A stretch of DNA of 64,000 nt from the NCBI RefSeq assembly GCF_002101815.1, contig NZ_LQPM01000006.1:124001-188000 (forward strand). Reading direction: 5' to 3'. The notes under the pieces were generated by a model. That model was not told the origin of the DNA. It did not search any database and saw only the letters and a list, made by a program, of their open reading frames with translations. Source of the DNA: Mycobacterium paraense. Its GTDB lineage: Bacteria > Actinomycetota > Actinomycetes > Mycobacteriales > Mycobacteriaceae. The position numbers and the translations under genes were made by a program. Shown here piece after piece: positions 36,485-47,966 of this stretch (the stretch's first letter is position 1; every line of letters begins with the position of its first letter).

Positions 36485-39400
36485 GTGCTCGAGACTTCGA
36501 TCCCCGCTGTGCTGCGCGAGCGGGCCCTGCTGCGGCCCGACGAGACGGCGTTTACGTACGTCGACTACGAGCAGGACCCGGCGGGGGTGGCGGAAAGCCT
36601 GACGTGGTCGCAGCTGTACCGGCGAACGCGCAACGTCGCGCGGGAGCTCAAGGCGTGCGGATCCAACGGCGACCGCGCGGTGATTTTGGCGCCACAGGGA
36701 CTCGAGTACCTGCTCGCCTTCCTGGGCGCGCTGCAGGCCGGCCAGATCGCGGTTCCGCTGCCGCTTCCACTGCGGGGCGCCGGCGACGAACGCGTCAGCT
36801 CCGTCCTGCTGGACGCGTCGCCGTCGTCCATCCTCACGACCTCCCCCGTCGCGGGCGACATCGCCGAGTACATCCAGTCGAAGCCCGGCGAGCGCGCGCC
36901 ATCGCTCGTCGAGGTCGATCTGCTGGACCTCGACGCGGAGCCGGGATCCGCCGTCGACGCCGAGGATCTGCCGAGCGTCGCGCACCTGCAATACACCTCC
37001 GGCTCGACCCGCACGCCCGCGGGAGTCGTGGTCTCGCACAAGAACATTCAGGTCAACTGCCAACAGATCATGGCCTCCTACTACGTGGACGGGATCGCCC
37101 CGCCGGACACCACCGTGGTGTCGTGGCTGCCGTTCTTCCACGACATGGGCCTGGTCCTGAGCATTTGCTTCCCGATCATGGCGGGGTTCCGCACCGTGCT
37201 CACCAGCCCGCCGGCGTTCCTGCAGCGACCGGCCCGCTGGATGCAGCTGCTGGCCAGCAACCCGCACGCGTTTTCGGCCGGGCCGAACATTGCGTTCGAA
37301 TTGGCCGCGCGGAAAACGTCGGACGACGACCTGGCCGGGCTCGACCTCGGCGGCGTGCGCAACATCCTCAATGGCGCCGAACGCGTCAACCCCCCGACGC
37401 TGCGGCGCTTCGCCGAGCGGTTCGCCCGCTTCAACCTTCGCCCCGAGGCGTTGCGGCCCTCGTACGGCCTTGCCGAGGCCACGCTCCTGGTGGCCACGCT
37501 GGACACCGGCCTACCGCCGGCGACCGTCTACTTCGAATCCGAAAAGCTGACCGCCGGTGACGCGCGGCGATGCGCGGGCGGAGAAGGCATACCGCTGGTC
37601 AGTTACGGCATGCCGAACACGCAGACGGTGCGCATCGTCGACCCCGAGACCAGCATCGAGTGCGCGCCGGGAACGGTCGGCGAGATCTGGGTGCACGGCG
37701 ACAACGTCTGTTCCGGCTACTGGCAGAAACCGGAAGAGAGCGAACGCACCTTCGGCGCAACGCTTGTCAATCCGTCGGCCGGCACACCCGAAGCGCCGTG
37801 GCTGAGAACCGGAGACCTCGGCTTCTTCTCCGACGACGAGATGTTCATCGTCGGGCGCATCAAGGACCTCCTGATCGTCTACGGGCGCAACCACGCCCCC
37901 GACGACATCGAGGCGACGATCCAGGAGATCACCGCGGGCCGCGTGGTGGCGATCGCGGTTCCGGACGACGACGGCGTCGAAAAGCTGGTCACCATCGTCG
38001 AATTCAAGGCGGGCGGCGATCCCGAGGAGGCCGGAGAAAAGCTGCGCGCCGTCAGGCGCGAGATCACCGCCGCGATATCGAGGGCGCATGAACTGAGCGT
38101 GGCGGATCTCGTTCTGGTGCCGCCTCATTCGATTCCCCTCACCACCAGCGGCAAGGTGAGGCGGCGGGATTCCCTGCAGCGGTACCTGCGCAACGAATTC
38201 ACCCGCTGGGACGAGCCGGCCCGCCGGCCGGAACCGCGTGTCGCCGAGGACACCGGCGCGGAGCCCGACGCGGATTGGACGCAACGCCTGCGCGCGCTGA
38301 GCCGGCAGCAGCACGACCTGCTGCTGGGTGTGGTGTGCTCGCAGGTGGCTTCGGTGTTGGGCAACGCAAGCCCCCAGGACATCGACCCCGAATGCCCGTT
38401 CCAGGACTTGGGGTTCGACTCGGTGAAAGCGACCGAGTTGCTCGACCGGCTCAAAACCGAAACCAAGCTCGAATTGCCGGCCACGCTGGCGTTCGACTAC
38501 CCGACCCCCGACGAGTTGGCCACGCACCTGGGCCTGCGGATGAGCGGATCGGTCGCGGCGGCCCCGCAAGTCGGGTCGCGGGCGGAGTCGGACGAGCCGA
38601 TTGCGGTGGTGGGCATGGCCTGTCGGTTCCCCGGCGGGGTGGATTCGCCGGCGGCGCTGTGGGATTTGGTGGCCGGCGGTGTCGATGCGCTGGGGGAGTT
38701 CCCGGCCGACCGCGGCTGGAACCTGGCGGAGCTGTTCGATCCCGATCCCGATGCGGTGGGCAAGACCTACACCCGCGTGGGCGGGTTTCTGGCCGAGGCG
38801 GCCGAGTTCGACGCGGACTTCTTCGGGATCTCGGCGCGCGAGGCCCAAACGATGGACCCGCAGCAGCGGTTGCTGCTGGAGGTGTGCTGGGAAGCGTTGG
38901 AAACGGCGCGAATTGACCCGGCCGGCCTCGCACGTTCGGAGACCGGGGTGTTCGTCGGGGCGTGGTCACAGTCCTACGGCTCGGGCGGCTCCGACGGCGT
39001 GGAGGGTTACGCGCTGACCGGCCTGTCCACCAGCGTCGCTTCCGGCCGCGTCGCCTACGCCCTCGGTTTGCAGGGCCCCGCCATCACCATCGACACCGCG
39101 TGCTCGTCGTCGTTGGTGGCCACACATTTGGCGTGTCAGTCCCTGCGCAACGGCGAGTCGTCCCTCGCCCTCGCCGGTGGCGCCACCGTCATGACCACCC
39201 CGTCGGTGTTCACCGAGTTCGCCCGGCAGCGCGGGTTGGCCGCCGACGGGCGCTGTAAAGCGTTCTCCGCCAACGCCGATGGCACCGGCTGGGGCGAGGG
39301 CGCCGCGGTGCTGGTGCTCGAGCGGCTCAGCGACGCCCAGCGCCACCACCACCCCGTGCTGGCGGTCATCGCGGGCTCCGCGATCAACCAGGACGGCGCC

Positions 39401-42400
39401 TCCAACGGCCTGACCGCCCCCAACGGGCCCGCCCAGCAACGCGTGATCACCCAGGCCGCGGCCAACGCCGGCATCGCGCTCGATCAGGTCGACGTGGTCG
39501 AGGCCCACGGCACCGGCACCAGCCTTGGCGACCCGATCGAGGCGGGCGCGCTGATCGCCACCTACGGCACCGCGCGCGACGCGCAGCACCCGCTGTGGTT
39601 GGGATCGATCAAATCCAACATCGGCCACACCCAGGCCGCCGCCGGGGTCGCCGGACTGATCAAGATGATCGAGGCCCTCAACCACGACACCCTGCCCCCG
39701 ACGCTCAACGTCGACCGCCCCAGCCCGCACGTGGACTGGTCGGCGGGCACGGTGCGCCTGCTCACCGAGCCGGTGCCATGGCCGCACACCGACCATCCCC
39801 GTACCGCGGCGGTGTCCTCCTTCGGGATCAGCGGCACCAACGCGCACGTCATCCTGCAGCAAGCCCCGACCCCAGAGGCGGCCGAGCCCACCGAGGAGGG
39901 TGCCGAGTTCGACCTGCGGCTGTGGCCGGTGTCGGCACGCACCCCGGCGGCGCTGGCCGGGCAGGCCGAGCGGCTGCACCAGCATCTGCTCGACCACCCC
40001 GGACTGGACCTGACCGACGTGGCCTACAGCCTGGGCGCCACCCGCACCCACCACTCGCACCGGGCGGTCATCACGGCGTCGGCGTCGAGCGCCGACCCGC
40101 GCGAGGACCTGCTGGAGGCGCTGGAGGCGCTGCGCGACGGCCAGCCCCACCCGAACCTGACCGGCCACCATTACCTGGCCCACCTGCGGAGCAAGACCGT
40201 GTTCGTGTTGCCCGGCCAGGGCGCCCAGTACCCGGGCATGGGCCGTGAGCTTTATGAACGCCACCGCGTGTTCGCCGCCACCGTGGACGCCTGCGACGAG
40301 GCGTTGCGCCCCTTCGCCGACTGGTCCGTGCGCGATGTCCTACTGCAGGACCCGGCGGCGCCGGCGCTGGATCGCGTCGAGGTGGTCCAGCCGGTGCTGT
40401 TCACCATGATGGTCTCGCTCGCCGAGGTGTTGGCCGGCTACGGAATCGTGCCCGACGCGGTGATCGGCCACTCCCAGGGCGAGATCGCCGCGGCGTACAT
40501 CGCCGGGGTCCTTCCGTTGCCCGACGCCGTCAAGGTGGTGGCGCTGCGCAGCCAGGCGCTGAGCGACCTGCGCGGCACCGGCGGCATGGCTTCGGTGTTG
40601 CTGGACGCCGCACAACTGCAGCCGCGCCTGCAACCGTGGGGCGACGCGTTGAGCATCGCGGCGATCAACGGCCCCTCGCACACCATCATCAGCGGCGACC
40701 CCACCGCGCTGGCCGAGTTCACCGCGGCCGGCGAGCGCGACGGACTGCACGTCCGCCAGATCGCGGTCGATTACGCCTCGCACTCCGCCCAGGTGGAACC
40801 GGCACGCGAGCGCCTCCTGGCCGGCCTGGCGGGCCTGGTCCCGGTACCCGCGCGCATCCCGCTGTATTCGACCGTGGGACAAGCGGTTTCGTCCGAACCG
40901 CTGGACACCACCACCATGGACGCCGACTACTGGTATCGCAACCTGCGCGAGCCGGTCGGATTCCACGACCGCGTCCTGGAGCGCCTGGCCGCCGGCGAGT
41001 GCACGTTCGTGGAGCTCTCCCCGCACCCGGTGTTGGCCCCGGCGCTCACCGACACCTTGGCCCAGGCCGTCGGGCGGACCCAGTCGTCGGTCGTCATCAC
41101 GCTGCACCGCGACCGCCCCGACCAGGACAGCCTGGCCACCGCGCTGGCGCAGCTGCACAACCACGGCCACAGCCCGACATGGCCGGCGCTGTACCCCCAC
41201 GCCCATACCGTCGCCCTGCCCACTTACCCCTTCGAACGCCGCCGCTACTGGCTGGCCCCCACCCCGACCGGCGACGCCGGCGGGCTCGGCCTGGACCGCG
41301 CGGAACACCCCTTGCTGGGCGCCGTCGTCGGGCTCGCCGACCAAGACCAGGTCATGGTCAGCGGGCGGCTGTCGACCGGCACCCAGGGCTGGCTGGCCGG
41401 CCATCGGGTCAACGACACCGTGCTGTTCCCCGCAACGGGTTTCGTCGAGGTGCTGCTGCGGGCGGGCGAGCTGGCGGGCTGCCCGGCGATCGACGAGCTG
41501 GTGCTGCATACCGCCCTGATCCTGTCGGAACAGGCCCCGGCCGATCTGCAGATCCTGGTGCAACCGCTCGACGAGCAGGGGCGGCGCCCGTTCACCGTGC
41601 ACTCGCGCACCGGCGGTCAGCTTGGCGACGCGTGGACGCTGCACGCCAGCGGAACGCTGAGTGCCGACGAGCCGGTCGCCGGGGCCCCGGCCATACCGCC
41701 GCCGGTGGAGGCGCTCGACCAGGACGACTTCTACGACGGGCTCGCCCAGCGGGGCTACCAGTACGGCGGCCTGTTCCGGTCGGTGCGGGGCATCGCGACC
41801 GACCCCGCCCGGCCCGACGTCGTCCAAGCCGAGGTGGCGTTGCCCGCGGGGACGGATGTCGCCGGCTACGGCATCCACCCGGCCCTCCTCGACGCCGCCC
41901 TGCACCCGCTCGCCGCCGTGTTGGAGCGCACCGACGGCACTGACCAGGCGTCGCTGCGGGTGCCGTACGCGTTCACCGGGGTGACCCTGTATGCGACGGC
42001 CGCCAGCCAGCTGCACGTGCGGCTGACCCGCACCGGCGAGGACACGTACGAGCTGCGCGCCACCGATCCCACCGGCGCGCCGGTGATCACCATCGGCGCG
42101 TTGACGTTGCGCGAAGTCTCCGACCAGATCGGCCGGCCCTCGATGGCGGGGCTGTCGGACAGCCTGTTCGAGCTGACCTGGCCGTCGGCGCCCGAGCTGG
42201 CCGGCCCGTCGGGCGGCCAACCGCCGGCGTGGGTGGATAAGGACCTCGCCTCGGTGGCCGCACCCCCGGAGTTGGTGATCTGGCCGCTACCGCACGCGGA
42301 CGAAACCGATCCGCTGCGGCGCGCGCACACCCTGACCGGCGATGTGTTGGCCCAGCTGCAGGGCTGGCTGGTCCGGCCCGACGCCGCCCACGCCCACCTC

Positions 42401-45400
42401 GTGATCGTCACGCGCCATGCGGTCAACGTCAGCGCTTACGACGGCGTCCCCGACCCGGCGCACGCCGCCGCCTGGGCGCTGGTCCACACCGCCCAGAACG
42501 AGCACCCCGACCGCATCACGTTGCTCGACACCGACGACTCCGCCACCGAGGAGAAGCTGGCGGCCATCGCCTCGGCGCGACCGGCCGGCGAGCCGCAGCT
42601 GGCCGTGCGCAACGGCGCTGTCCACATTCCCCGCCTGGCCCGCACCCCGATCCTCGCGCCGCCGGATGCGCCCGACTGGCAGTTGGGCACCACCCGCAAG
42701 GGCGACCTGGCCAACCTGACACTGCTGCCCTCCGACCCGCCAAACACGCTGGCGCCAGGGCAGATTCGCGTCCAGATCCGCGCGGCGGGGCTGAACTTCC
42801 GCGACGTGGTCGTGGCGCTGGGCGCCATCGCCGACGACGGCCTGGGCAGCGAGGCCGCCGGGGTGGTGCTGGAAGCGGGGCCCGGGACATCGCTGCGCCG
42901 CGGGGATGCGGTGATGGGGCTGTTCCCGCACAACGCGTTCGCGCCCACCGCGATCGCCGACGAGCGCATGGTGGTGCCCGTTCCGGCCGGCTGGTCGTTC
43001 ACCCAGGCCGCATCCGCGCCGATCGTGTATCTGACCGCCTACATCTCGCTGGTCGAGATCGCCGGGTTGTCGGCCGGGCAGCGTGTGCTCATCCACGCCG
43101 GCGCCGGCGGGGTGGGCCAGGCCGCCATCCAGATCGCCCGCCACCTCGGTGCCGAGGTTTTCGCGACCGCGCACCCCGACAAGCAGCATGTGCTCGCCGG
43201 GCTGGGGATCGACCCGTCGCACATCGCGTCGTCGCGCACGCTGGACTTCGTCGACACCTTCAAGGCGGCCACCGACGGGCAGGGCATGGATGTCGTGCTC
43301 AACAGCCTGGCCGGGGATTTCGTCGACGCGTCGCTGCAATTGCTGCCCCGCGGAGGCACTTTCATCGAGATCGGCAAGACCGACATCCGGGTGGCCGGCG
43401 ACATCGCCGCGGCCCATCCTGGAGTTGACTACCGCGTCTACGACTTGTCCAGTGCGCCACCGGAATCCCTGCAACCGGCGTGGGCCGCCCTGCTCAAGCT
43501 GTTTGCCGCCGGCGCGCTCAAGCCGTTGCCCACCACCAGCTACGGCCTGGTGAACGCGCCGCAGGCCTTCCGCGACATGAGCCAGGCCCGCCATACCGGG
43601 AAGATCGTCCTGATCCCGCCGGCGGTGCTGGACCCCGAGGGCACGGCGCTGATCACCGGCGGCACCGGGATGCTCGGCGCGCTGTTCGCCGAGCATCTGG
43701 TCAGCCGGTACGGCATCCGGCACCTGCTGCTGCTGTCGCGCAGCGGGCCCGACGCTGCCGGCGCGGGCGAACTGCACGAGCGCCTGACGGCGCTGGGCGC
43801 CCAGGTTGCGATCATCGCCTGCGACACAGGCGATCCCACCGAGCTGGCCGCGGCGCTCGACACCATCGCCGACGGCCACCCGTTGACCGCCGTCATCCAC
43901 GCCGCCGGCGTCCTCGACGACGCCGTCGTGACCGACCTCAGCCCCGAACAGCTCGACGCGGTCTTGGCCGCCAAAGCCGACGCGGCCTGGCACCTGGATC
44001 GGCTCACCGCCGACCGCGACCTGGCCGCGTTCGTGTTGTTCTCCTCGGCGGCCGGAATATTGGGCAGCCCCGGACAGGCCAATTACGCTGCCGCCAACGC
44101 ATTCCTGGACGCGCTGGCCCGCCGCCGCCACGACACCCAGCGCGCGGCCACCAGTGTGGCGTGGGGCTATTGGCAGACCCGGTCCGGGATGACCGCCCAC
44201 CTGACGACCGGCGACCTGACCCGACTGGCCGCCACTGGCCTGACCCCGATCACCAGCGAGCACGGCCTCGCCCTGTTCGACGCCGCGCTGACCAGTCAGC
44301 GGCCCAATCTGGTTGCCAGCCCGTTCAATATCGGCGCGTTGACGCGCCAGGCGCGGCACAACACGCTGGACCCCATCCTGTCCGCGCTGACCCACGTCCG
44401 CCGCCAAGCGGCCACCGCCAGCCCCCGGAGCCTGGCCGCCCGGCTGGCCGCCGAGACCCCGCGGCAACGGCTCGACACGCTTACCGCGATGGTCACGGCC
44501 ACCACCGCGGCGGTGTTGGCGCACCCCGACCCGGCCGCGCTCGATCCCGACCGCCCCTTCAAGGACCTCGGCATCGACTCGCTGACCGCCCTGGAGCTGC
44601 GCAACACCCTCAACCAGCGCACCGGCCTCGTCCTGCCCGCGACCCTGGCGCTGGACCACCCGAGCCCCACGGCGCTGGCGTCCCACCTGGCCGACCTCCT
44701 CACCGACGGTGCGGCGCCCGCGGTCCCGGAGGCGCAGGTCAGCACGAATGGCGTTGAGCCGGTGGACGATAGGCTCGCGTATCTGGACCAGGCGGCATTC
44801 CTCGCGCTGCGCGCGGTGCACGGCGCGCTGATTCAGGTCACCTGGATCTACAACCGTCCCGTCGACGTCGAGGGGTTGCGGCGTTTTCACCGCAACCTCG
44901 GACGCGGCCTGCTGGGGCGCAGGATCGAACGGTCCGCGCTGCCGTTCGCGCGTGATCGCTGGGTCCTGGCTCCGGAGTCGGCCGACATCGATTTCGCCGC
45001 GACGCCGCGTCCGCGCGCCGAGGTGAACGCGTGGGCCGACGAGCGGGCGCGCCTGCCCCTAGACCCGGAGTGGGGACCCGCCTGGCATCTAGGGGTGCTG
45101 CCGCTCGAGGACGGTGGAACGGCGGTCACCCTGGTCGCGTCGCACACGATCGTCGACGCCATCGCGTTCGGCCAGGCGATCGAGGATGCCGCCGAGGGCC
45201 GCGTGCGCGAATTCGGTTATCCGCCTGCCGGATCGCGCACGCTGGGGCGGGCGTTGCGCGAAGACCTCCGGCAGAGCGTCAAAGACCTGCCCGACGTGGC
45301 GCACGCGCTGGGGGCCGTCGCTCGACGGGCGCGGCGCGACCGCCAGGAGCTCAGGTCGTCGATGAAGGCGGCGCCACCAGCGCCGAGGACGTCGAATGGC

Positions 45401-46099
45401 GATCAGACGGTCGAGGTGCCGGCCCTGACCGCATACGTCGACCTGGCGGAATGGGATGCCCGAGCGAAAAGCCTTGGCGCAAGCAGCAACTCGCTCGTGG
45501 CGGGCATCGCGTGCCGGCTTGCGGTGCGCGTCGGACGCGTCCAGGAGGACGGAACGGTCACCCTGCGGTTCCTGGTCTCGCTGCGGACCGAGGACGACAC
45601 CCGCGGCAACGCGCTTACGAGCGTCGACGTCACGGTCGACCCCACGCGCGCGGCGACAGACCTCGGGGACATGCAGGCCAAGATCACCCAAGGAATCCTC
45701 GCCGCGATGGAGGACCCCGACAACGAGTGGTTGGCGCCGCTGCCGCTCGCGGCGCTGACACCCGTGTGGGCGGCCCGCAAGGTGGCGGGGATGGCGGCCG
45801 GCGGTTCCACCCTTCCCGTCACGTGCTCCAACGTCGGTGACCTGTCCCCGGCGGCGAACCGGCCCGACGGCACCGATGCCGACTATGCCTACCTGAGAAA
45901 CCTCGAGCCGGACATCAAGAAAAGCACGCTCGAGGCCATGGGCGGGCAACTGTTCCTGGGTTCGGGCCGCGGCCAGGGGAAGATGTTCATCAGGATCTCT
46001 GCCTACCTGCTCGACCGGCCGAATACCAAAGAAGACCTGCGCGAGAACGTTTCGGCGGCGTTCGCCGAATTCGATTTGCATGCGGAGATCGACTACTGA
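36485..46099 (+). CDS. FAAL-type polyketide synthase with C-terminal acyltransferase domain
   Basis: This is a 3204-residue multienzyme. Domains in order are: fatty-acyl-AMP ligase like FadD26/FadD28 (residues 1-585; [30 protein letters not shown]), ACP1 (Ser646 in GFDSVK), ketosynthase (Cys873 in DTACSSS, plus EAHGTGT and [10 protein letters not shown]), acyltransferase (Ser1330 in GHSQGE; YASHS suggests methylmalonyl-CoA), dehydratase (His1640 in [10 protein letters not shown]), enoylreductase ([10 protein letters not shown]), ketoreductase ([28 protein letters not shown]), ACP2 (Ser2699 in GIDSLT), and a condensation/Pap-like domain (SHTIVDA with His2887 and Asp2891). All active-site residues seem intact. 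It probably loads a fatty acid as acyl-AMP, extends it once or iteratively with full reduction and a methyl branch, and passes it to an alcohol, amine or sugar. The GTG at 36485 fits the FAAL N-terminus; the frame is open from a TTG at 36398. No Shine-Dalgarno is clear. Confidence 0.93.
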   Translation: MLETSIPAVLRERALLRPDETAFTYVDYEQDPAGVAESLTWSQLYRRTRNVARELKACGSNGDRAVILAPQGLEYLLAFLGALQAGQIAVPLPLPLRGAGDERVSSVLLDASPSSILTTSPVAGDIAEYIQSKPGERAPSLVEVDLLDLDAEPGSAVDAEDLPSVAHLQYTSGSTRTPAGVVVSHKNIQVNCQQIMASYYVDGIAPPDTTVVSWLPFFHDMGLVLSICFPIMAGFRTVLTSPPAFLQRPARWMQLLASNPHAFSAGPNIAFELAARKTSDDDLAGLDLGGVRNILNGAERVNPPTLRRFAERFARFNLRPEALRPSYGLAEATLLVATLDTGLPPATVYFESEKLTAGDARRCAGGEGIPLVSYGMPNTQTVRIVDPETSIECAPGTVGEIWVHGDNVCSGYWQKPEESERTFGATLVNPSAGTPEAPWLRTGDLGFFSDDEMFIVGRIKDLLIVYGRNHAPDDIEATIQEITAGRVVAIAVPDDDGVEKLVTIVEFKAGGDPEEAGEKLRAVRREITAAISRAHELSVADLVLVPPHSIPLTTSGKVRRRDSLQRYLRNEFTRWDEPARRPEPRVAEDTGAEPDADWTQRLRALSRQQHDLLLGVVCSQVASVLGNASPQDIDPECPFQDLGFDSVKATELLDRLKTETKLELPATLAFDYPTPDELATHLGLRMSGSVAAAPQVGSRAESDEPIAVVGMACRFPGGVDSPAALWDLVAGGVDALGEFPADRGWNLAELFDPDPDAVGKTYTRVGGFLAEAAEFDADFFGISAREAQTMDPQQRLLLEVCWEALETARIDPAGLARSETGVFVGAWSQSYGSGGSDGVEGYALTGLSTSVASGRVAYALGLQGPAITIDTACSSSLVATHLACQSLRNGESSLALAGGATVMTTPSVFTEFARQRGLAADGRCKAFSANADGTGWGEGAAVLVLERLSDAQRHHHPVLAVIAGSAINQDGASNGLTAPNGPAQQRVITQAAANAGIALDQVDVVEAHGTGTSLGDPIEAGALIATYGTARDAQHPLWLGSIKSNIGHTQAAAGVAGLIKMIEALNHDTLPPTLNVDRPSPHVDWSAGTVRLLTEPVPWPHTDHPRTAAVSSFGISGTNAHVILQQAPTPEAAEPTEEGAEFDLRLWPVSARTPAALAGQAERLHQHLLDHPGLDLTDVAYSLGATRTHHSHRAVITASASSADPREDLLEALEALRDGQPHPNLTGHHYLAHLRSKTVFVLPGQGAQYPGMGRELYERHRVFAATVDACDEALRPFADWSVRDVLLQDPAAPALDRVEVVQPVLFTMMVSLAEVLAGYGIVPDAVIGHSQGEIAAAYIAGVLPLPDAVKVVALRSQALSDLRGTGGMASVLLDAAQLQPRLQPWGDALSIAAINGPSHTIISGDPTALAEFTAAGERDGLHVRQIAVDYASHSAQVEPARERLLAGLAGLVPVPARIPLYSTVGQAVSSEPLDTTTMDADYWYRNLREPVGFHDRVLERLAAGECTFVELSPHPVLAPALTDTLAQAVGRTQSSVVITLHRDRPDQDSLATALAQLHNHGHSPTWPALYPHAHTVALPTYPFERRRYWLAPTPTGDAGGLGLDRAEHPLLGAVVGLADQDQVMVSGRLSTGTQGWLAGHRVNDTVLFPATGFVEVLLRAGELAGCPAIDELVLHTALILSEQAPADLQILVQPLDEQGRRPFTVHSRTGGQLGDAWTLHASGTLSADEPVAGAPAIPPPVEALDQDDFYDGLAQRGYQYGGLFRSVRGIATDPARPDVVQAEVALPAGTDVAGYGIHPALLDAALHPLAAVLERTDGTDQASLRVPYAFTGVTLYATAASQLHVRLTRTGEDTYELRATDPTGAPVITIGALTLREVSDQIGRPSMAGLSDSLFELTWPSAPELAGPSGGQPPAWVDKDLASVAAPPELVIWPLPHADETDPLRRAHTLTGDVLAQLQGWLVRPDAAHAHLVIVTRHAVNVSAYDGVPDPAHAAAWALVHTAQNEHPDRITLLDTDDSATEEKLAAIASARPAGEPQLAVRNGAVHIPRLARTPILAPPDAPDWQLGTTRKGDLANLTLLPSDPPNTLAPGQIRVQIRAAGLNFRDVVVALGAIADDGLGSEAAGVVLEAGPGTSLRRGDAVMGLFPHNAFAPTAIADERMVVPVPAGWSFTQAASAPIVYLTAYISLVEIAGLSAGQRVLIHAGAGGVGQAAIQIARHLGAEVFATAHPDKQHVLAGLGIDPSHIASSRTLDFVDTFKAATDGQGMDVVLNSLAGDFVDASLQLLPRGGTFIEIGKTDIRVAGDIAAAHPGVDYRVYDLSSAPPESLQPAWAALLKLFAAGALKPLPTTSYGLVNAPQAFRDMSQARHTGKIVLIPPAVLDPEGTALITGGTGMLGALFAEHLVSRYGIRHLLLLSRSGPDAAGAGELHERLTALGAQVAIIACDTGDPTELAAALDTIADGHPLTAVIHAAGVLDDAVVTDLSPEQLDAVLAAKADAAWHLDRLTADRDLAAFVLFSSAAGILGSPGQANYAAANAFLDALARRRHDTQRAATSVAWGYWQTRSGMTAHLTTGDLTRLAATGLTPITSEHGLALFDAALTSQRPNLVASPFNIGALTRQARHNTLDPILSALTHVRRQAATASPRSLAARLAAETPRQRLDTLTAMVTATTAAVLAHPDPAALDPDRPFKDLGIDSLTALELRNTLNQRTGLVLPATLALDHPSPTALASHLADLLTDGAAPAVPEAQVSTNGVEPVDDRLAYLDQAAFLALRAVHGALIQVTWIYNRPVDVEGLRRFHRNLGRGLLGRRIERSALPFARDRWVLAPESADIDFAATPRPRAEVNAWADERARLPLDPEWGPAWHLGVLPLEDGGTAVTLVASHTIVDAIAFGQAIEDAAEGRVREFGYPPAGSRTLGRALREDLRQSVKDLPDVAHALGAVARRARRDRQELRSSMKAAPPAPRTSNGDQTVEVPALTAYVDLAEWDARAKSLGASSNSLVAGIACRLAVRVGRVQEDGTVTLRFLVSLRTEDDTRGNALTSVDVTVDPTRAATDLGDMQAKITQGILAAMEDPDNEWLAPLPLAALTPVWAARKVAGMAAGGSTLPVTCSNVGDLSPAANRPDGTDADYAYLRNLEPDIKKSTLEAMGGQLFLGSGRGQGKMFIRISAYLLDRPNTKEDLRENVSAAFAEFDLHAEIDY

Positions 46100-46206
46100 C
46101 GGTGTAGTACGCCGCCTTACTCGCCCGTTTTCTCCTGCGGCACAGTCCGTTTGGGCGGGCCGGCGTGGCCGGAGAAATCGGCTATTTACCGCGGAATGGT
46201 GTTGAT

Positions 46207-46242
46207 TTATGATGGAAACTCATAATGAACAAAAGATGAACA
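46207..46242 (+). promoter_or_regulatory. AT-rich regulatory tract before the DUF732 gene
   Basis: In an otherwise GC-rich region this stretch is markedly AT-rich. It contains the inverted repeat TTATGA/TCATAA (46207-46212 and 46220-46225) and two direct copies of ATGAACA (46225-46231 and 46236-46242) spaced 11 bases, one helical turn. Such direct repeats are typical of response-regulator sites, and AT-rich tracts attract Lsr2. Function is inferred from position only. Confidence 0.4.
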
Positions 46243-46301
46243 TAAGGTAAACGGATTCGAGCTGTAGCAGTGCGCCGTGAAACCGGAGGGGCGGCGTACG
46301 C

Positions 46302-47126
46302 GTGGTTTCAGATGCCAATTCGCCCGTCGATGACGGCCCGATTCAGAATGGATGCCCCTCCATGTTCATCGGCACCACCGGCCGCTCCGGTGTCCTGATA
46401 ACGGCCCTTGCGTTGCTCACCGGCGCCGCAATTCTGCGCGGCGCGGCGGCAGCGGCCGACCCCAACCAAGACGATCGGTTCCTGGCGCTGCTCGATCAAG
46501 AGGGCATCCCTGCCCTGCAGGGGGTGCCGAACCTGATCGAGACCGCCCACGACGTTTGTCGCACACTCGACGCCGGCATGCCCGCCGCCGGACTGGTGGA
46601 CGCCATGGTGAACAACGCGTTTGGCATCGACCCGGCCGAGCGCGAGTACGCCCCCGGTCGCCTCGCGCGCACCGAGGCCCGGTTCATCACCGCGGCGGTG
46701 GGGGCGTATTGCCCATACAACCAAGGCAAGATCGCGTCGATCCGGGCCAACCGCACGGGATGGAACGGGTCGACGCGCCGGATTGTTGTCGTTCCCTCCG
46801 GCGAGATCACCGATCCGAACCCGCCGCAGATTCCGACGCCACCGCCCGCGGCGCAGATTCAGGCGCCGCGCCAGCCGGTGGCGGCGCCGCCGCCCCCGAA
46901 ACAGCCGCCGCCTCCAGCCCAAAAGCCGCCGCCGCCGCGACAGGTGGCGGAGCCGCCGCCGCAAGCGCCGCCGCCTCCGGCGGCCGGTCCGCAGCCGGGT
47001 GGCGCCGGCGGCGGGAGCGGCGGTGCTAGCGGCGGAGGTGGCGGCAACGGCGGTGGTAACACCGGCGGGGGCGGCGTTGGCGTTCAGCCGGATCCATCGC
47101 CGGGCTTTGTCAGGCTCGCGCCGTAG
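46302..47126 (+). CDS. Secreted DUF732 protein with proline/glycine-rich tail
   Basis: The 274-residue frame begins at a GTG with GGAGG 13 bases upstream; an ATG at 46362 would give a cleaner signal peptide (GVLITALALLTGAAILRGAAAAA) and may be the true start. Mature residues DDRFLALLDQEGIPALQG..LIETAHDVCRTLDAG..AVGAYCPYNQGKI form a DUF732 domain, with two cysteines that can pair. From about residue 170 the chain is Pro/Ala/Gln-rich, and from about 225 Gly/Ser-rich, as in wall-spanning linkers. It is probably exported and surface associated. DUF732 has no known function. It ends 18 bases before the convergent cutinase gene. Confidence 0.82.
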   Translation: MVSDANSPVDDGPIQNGCPSMFIGTTGRSGVLITALALLTGAAILRGAAAAADPNQDDRFLALLDQEGIPALQGVPNLIETAHDVCRTLDAGMPAAGLVDAMVNNAFGIDPAEREYAPGRLARTEARFITAAVGAYCPYNQGKIASIRANRTGWNGSTRRIVVVPSGEITDPNPPQIPTPPPAAQIQAPRQPVAAPPPPKQPPPPAQKPPPPRQVAEPPPQAPPPPAAGPQPGGAGGGSGGASGGGGGNGGGNTGGGGVGVQPDPSPGFVRLAP

Positions 47127-47144
47127 CGGCCCACAACGAACGCG

Positions 47145-47837
47145 TTAAAGGCGGCCCGCCACGAAAGTCGCTGCCTGACCGGGCATCCCGTTGTGCGCAT
47201 AGGACAGGTGCTCGGGGGAGAACAGCTCGTCATGCGTCGGCAACGTCAACAGCGCGCCCGGAGAACAAACCGGATCGCCCGGCGCGCACAGGTCGATGGT
47301 CTTCGCCCCGTACCAGGGGCTGAGCTCCGTCACGGGCGCGCCCAAGAATCTGCCCGTCGGATTCCCGAAGAGGGCGAGTGCCGCGACATGTTCCGCCTCG
47401 TCGGCCGTGAGGATGTCGGGCACCAGGCCCGCAACCGGCGCCCGGGCGATGGTGGCCAGATCTATCGCACCGGCCCCTTGGGAATATCCGCCCAGCACCA
47501 GTTTGGTGTTCGGACACGTGGCGACCATGGACCGCACGTGAGCGTGGGTATCGACCGCGCCGGCCGATGCGGACGGGGCGAGATCGTCGCCGGCCGGGTA
47601 GTTGACCGCATACACCCCGAGGGATCTGCCCCCAACCTGCGAGCGCAGCGCATCGATGAATTGCTGCCCGACCGCGCCGACACCGGGTGCCTCGTCGGTG
47701 CCCCGGGCGAACGTCACCTCCGCATCAGGACACGGGGCGGCGGAGACCGGGGCAATGAACATTGTTGCGCTCAGCAGCGCCGCCGAGTTTGTGATCACGG
47801 CGGCACCCAGCAAACGGGCCAATCGGTGTGTGTTCAC
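47145..47837 (-). CDS. Secreted cutinase-family serine esterase
   Basis: This 230-residue protein has a signal peptide of about 33 residues ending PVSAAP, followed by CPDAEVTFARGTDE, the N-terminal hallmark of mycobacterial Culp proteins. The nucleophile is Ser119 in GGYSQGAG. The Asp lies in CAPGDPVCS and the His in LSYAHNG, so the triad is complete. Cysteines are placed for the usual two disulfides. It would hydrolyse esters or phospholipids outside the cell. The GTG at 47837 is chosen because it starts the signal peptide; the longer frame to 47924 lacks homology. It is head to head with a second cutinase gene. Confidence 0.92.
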   Translation of the reverse strand: MNTHRLARLLGAAVITNSAALLSATMFIAPVSAAPCPDAEVTFARGTDEAPGVGAVGQQFIDALRSQVGGRSLGVYAVNYPAGDDLAPSASAGAVDTHAHVRSMVATCPNTKLVLGGYSQGAGAIDLATIARAPVAGLVPDILTADEAEHVAALALFGNPTGRFLGAPVTELSPWYGAKTIDLCAPGDPVCSPGALLTLPTHDELFSPEHLSYAHNGMPGQAATFVAGRL

Positions 47838-47954
47838 GCCCCAATGCTGACACGCGGAGTGGGTGGAGCGACACCCCCGACCGTCTGAAAACCGATGCAT
47901 GTCTGCGGCTGCCAGCAAACTCAAAAGTCAAAGTCGCCTCACATACTCAGTCCG

Positions 47955-47960
47955 TAATAT
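47955..47960 (+). promoter_or_regulatory. Candidate -10 element for a leaderless cutinase mRNA
   Basis: TAATAT ends six bases before the ATG at 47967. With the normal distance between -10 and start point, transcription would begin at or next to the A of the ATG, which would give a leaderless message, common in mycobacteria. No Shine-Dalgarno is seen before this ATG, which agrees. Confidence 0.45.
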
Positions 47961-47966
47961 CGCGTC

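Noticed and set aside
36175-37560. Forward frame of 461 codons overlapping the start of the megasynthase
   Set aside because: Out of frame with the clear FAAL domain; Arg/Ala-rich with no motif.
42287-44890. Reverse-strand frame of 867 codons inside the megasynthase
   Set aside because: Mirror frame of the ER-KR-ACP domains; no recognisable protein.
46860-47100. Non-coding GC-rich simple repeat
   Set aside because: It encodes the Pro- and Gly-rich tail of the DUF732 protein in frame.
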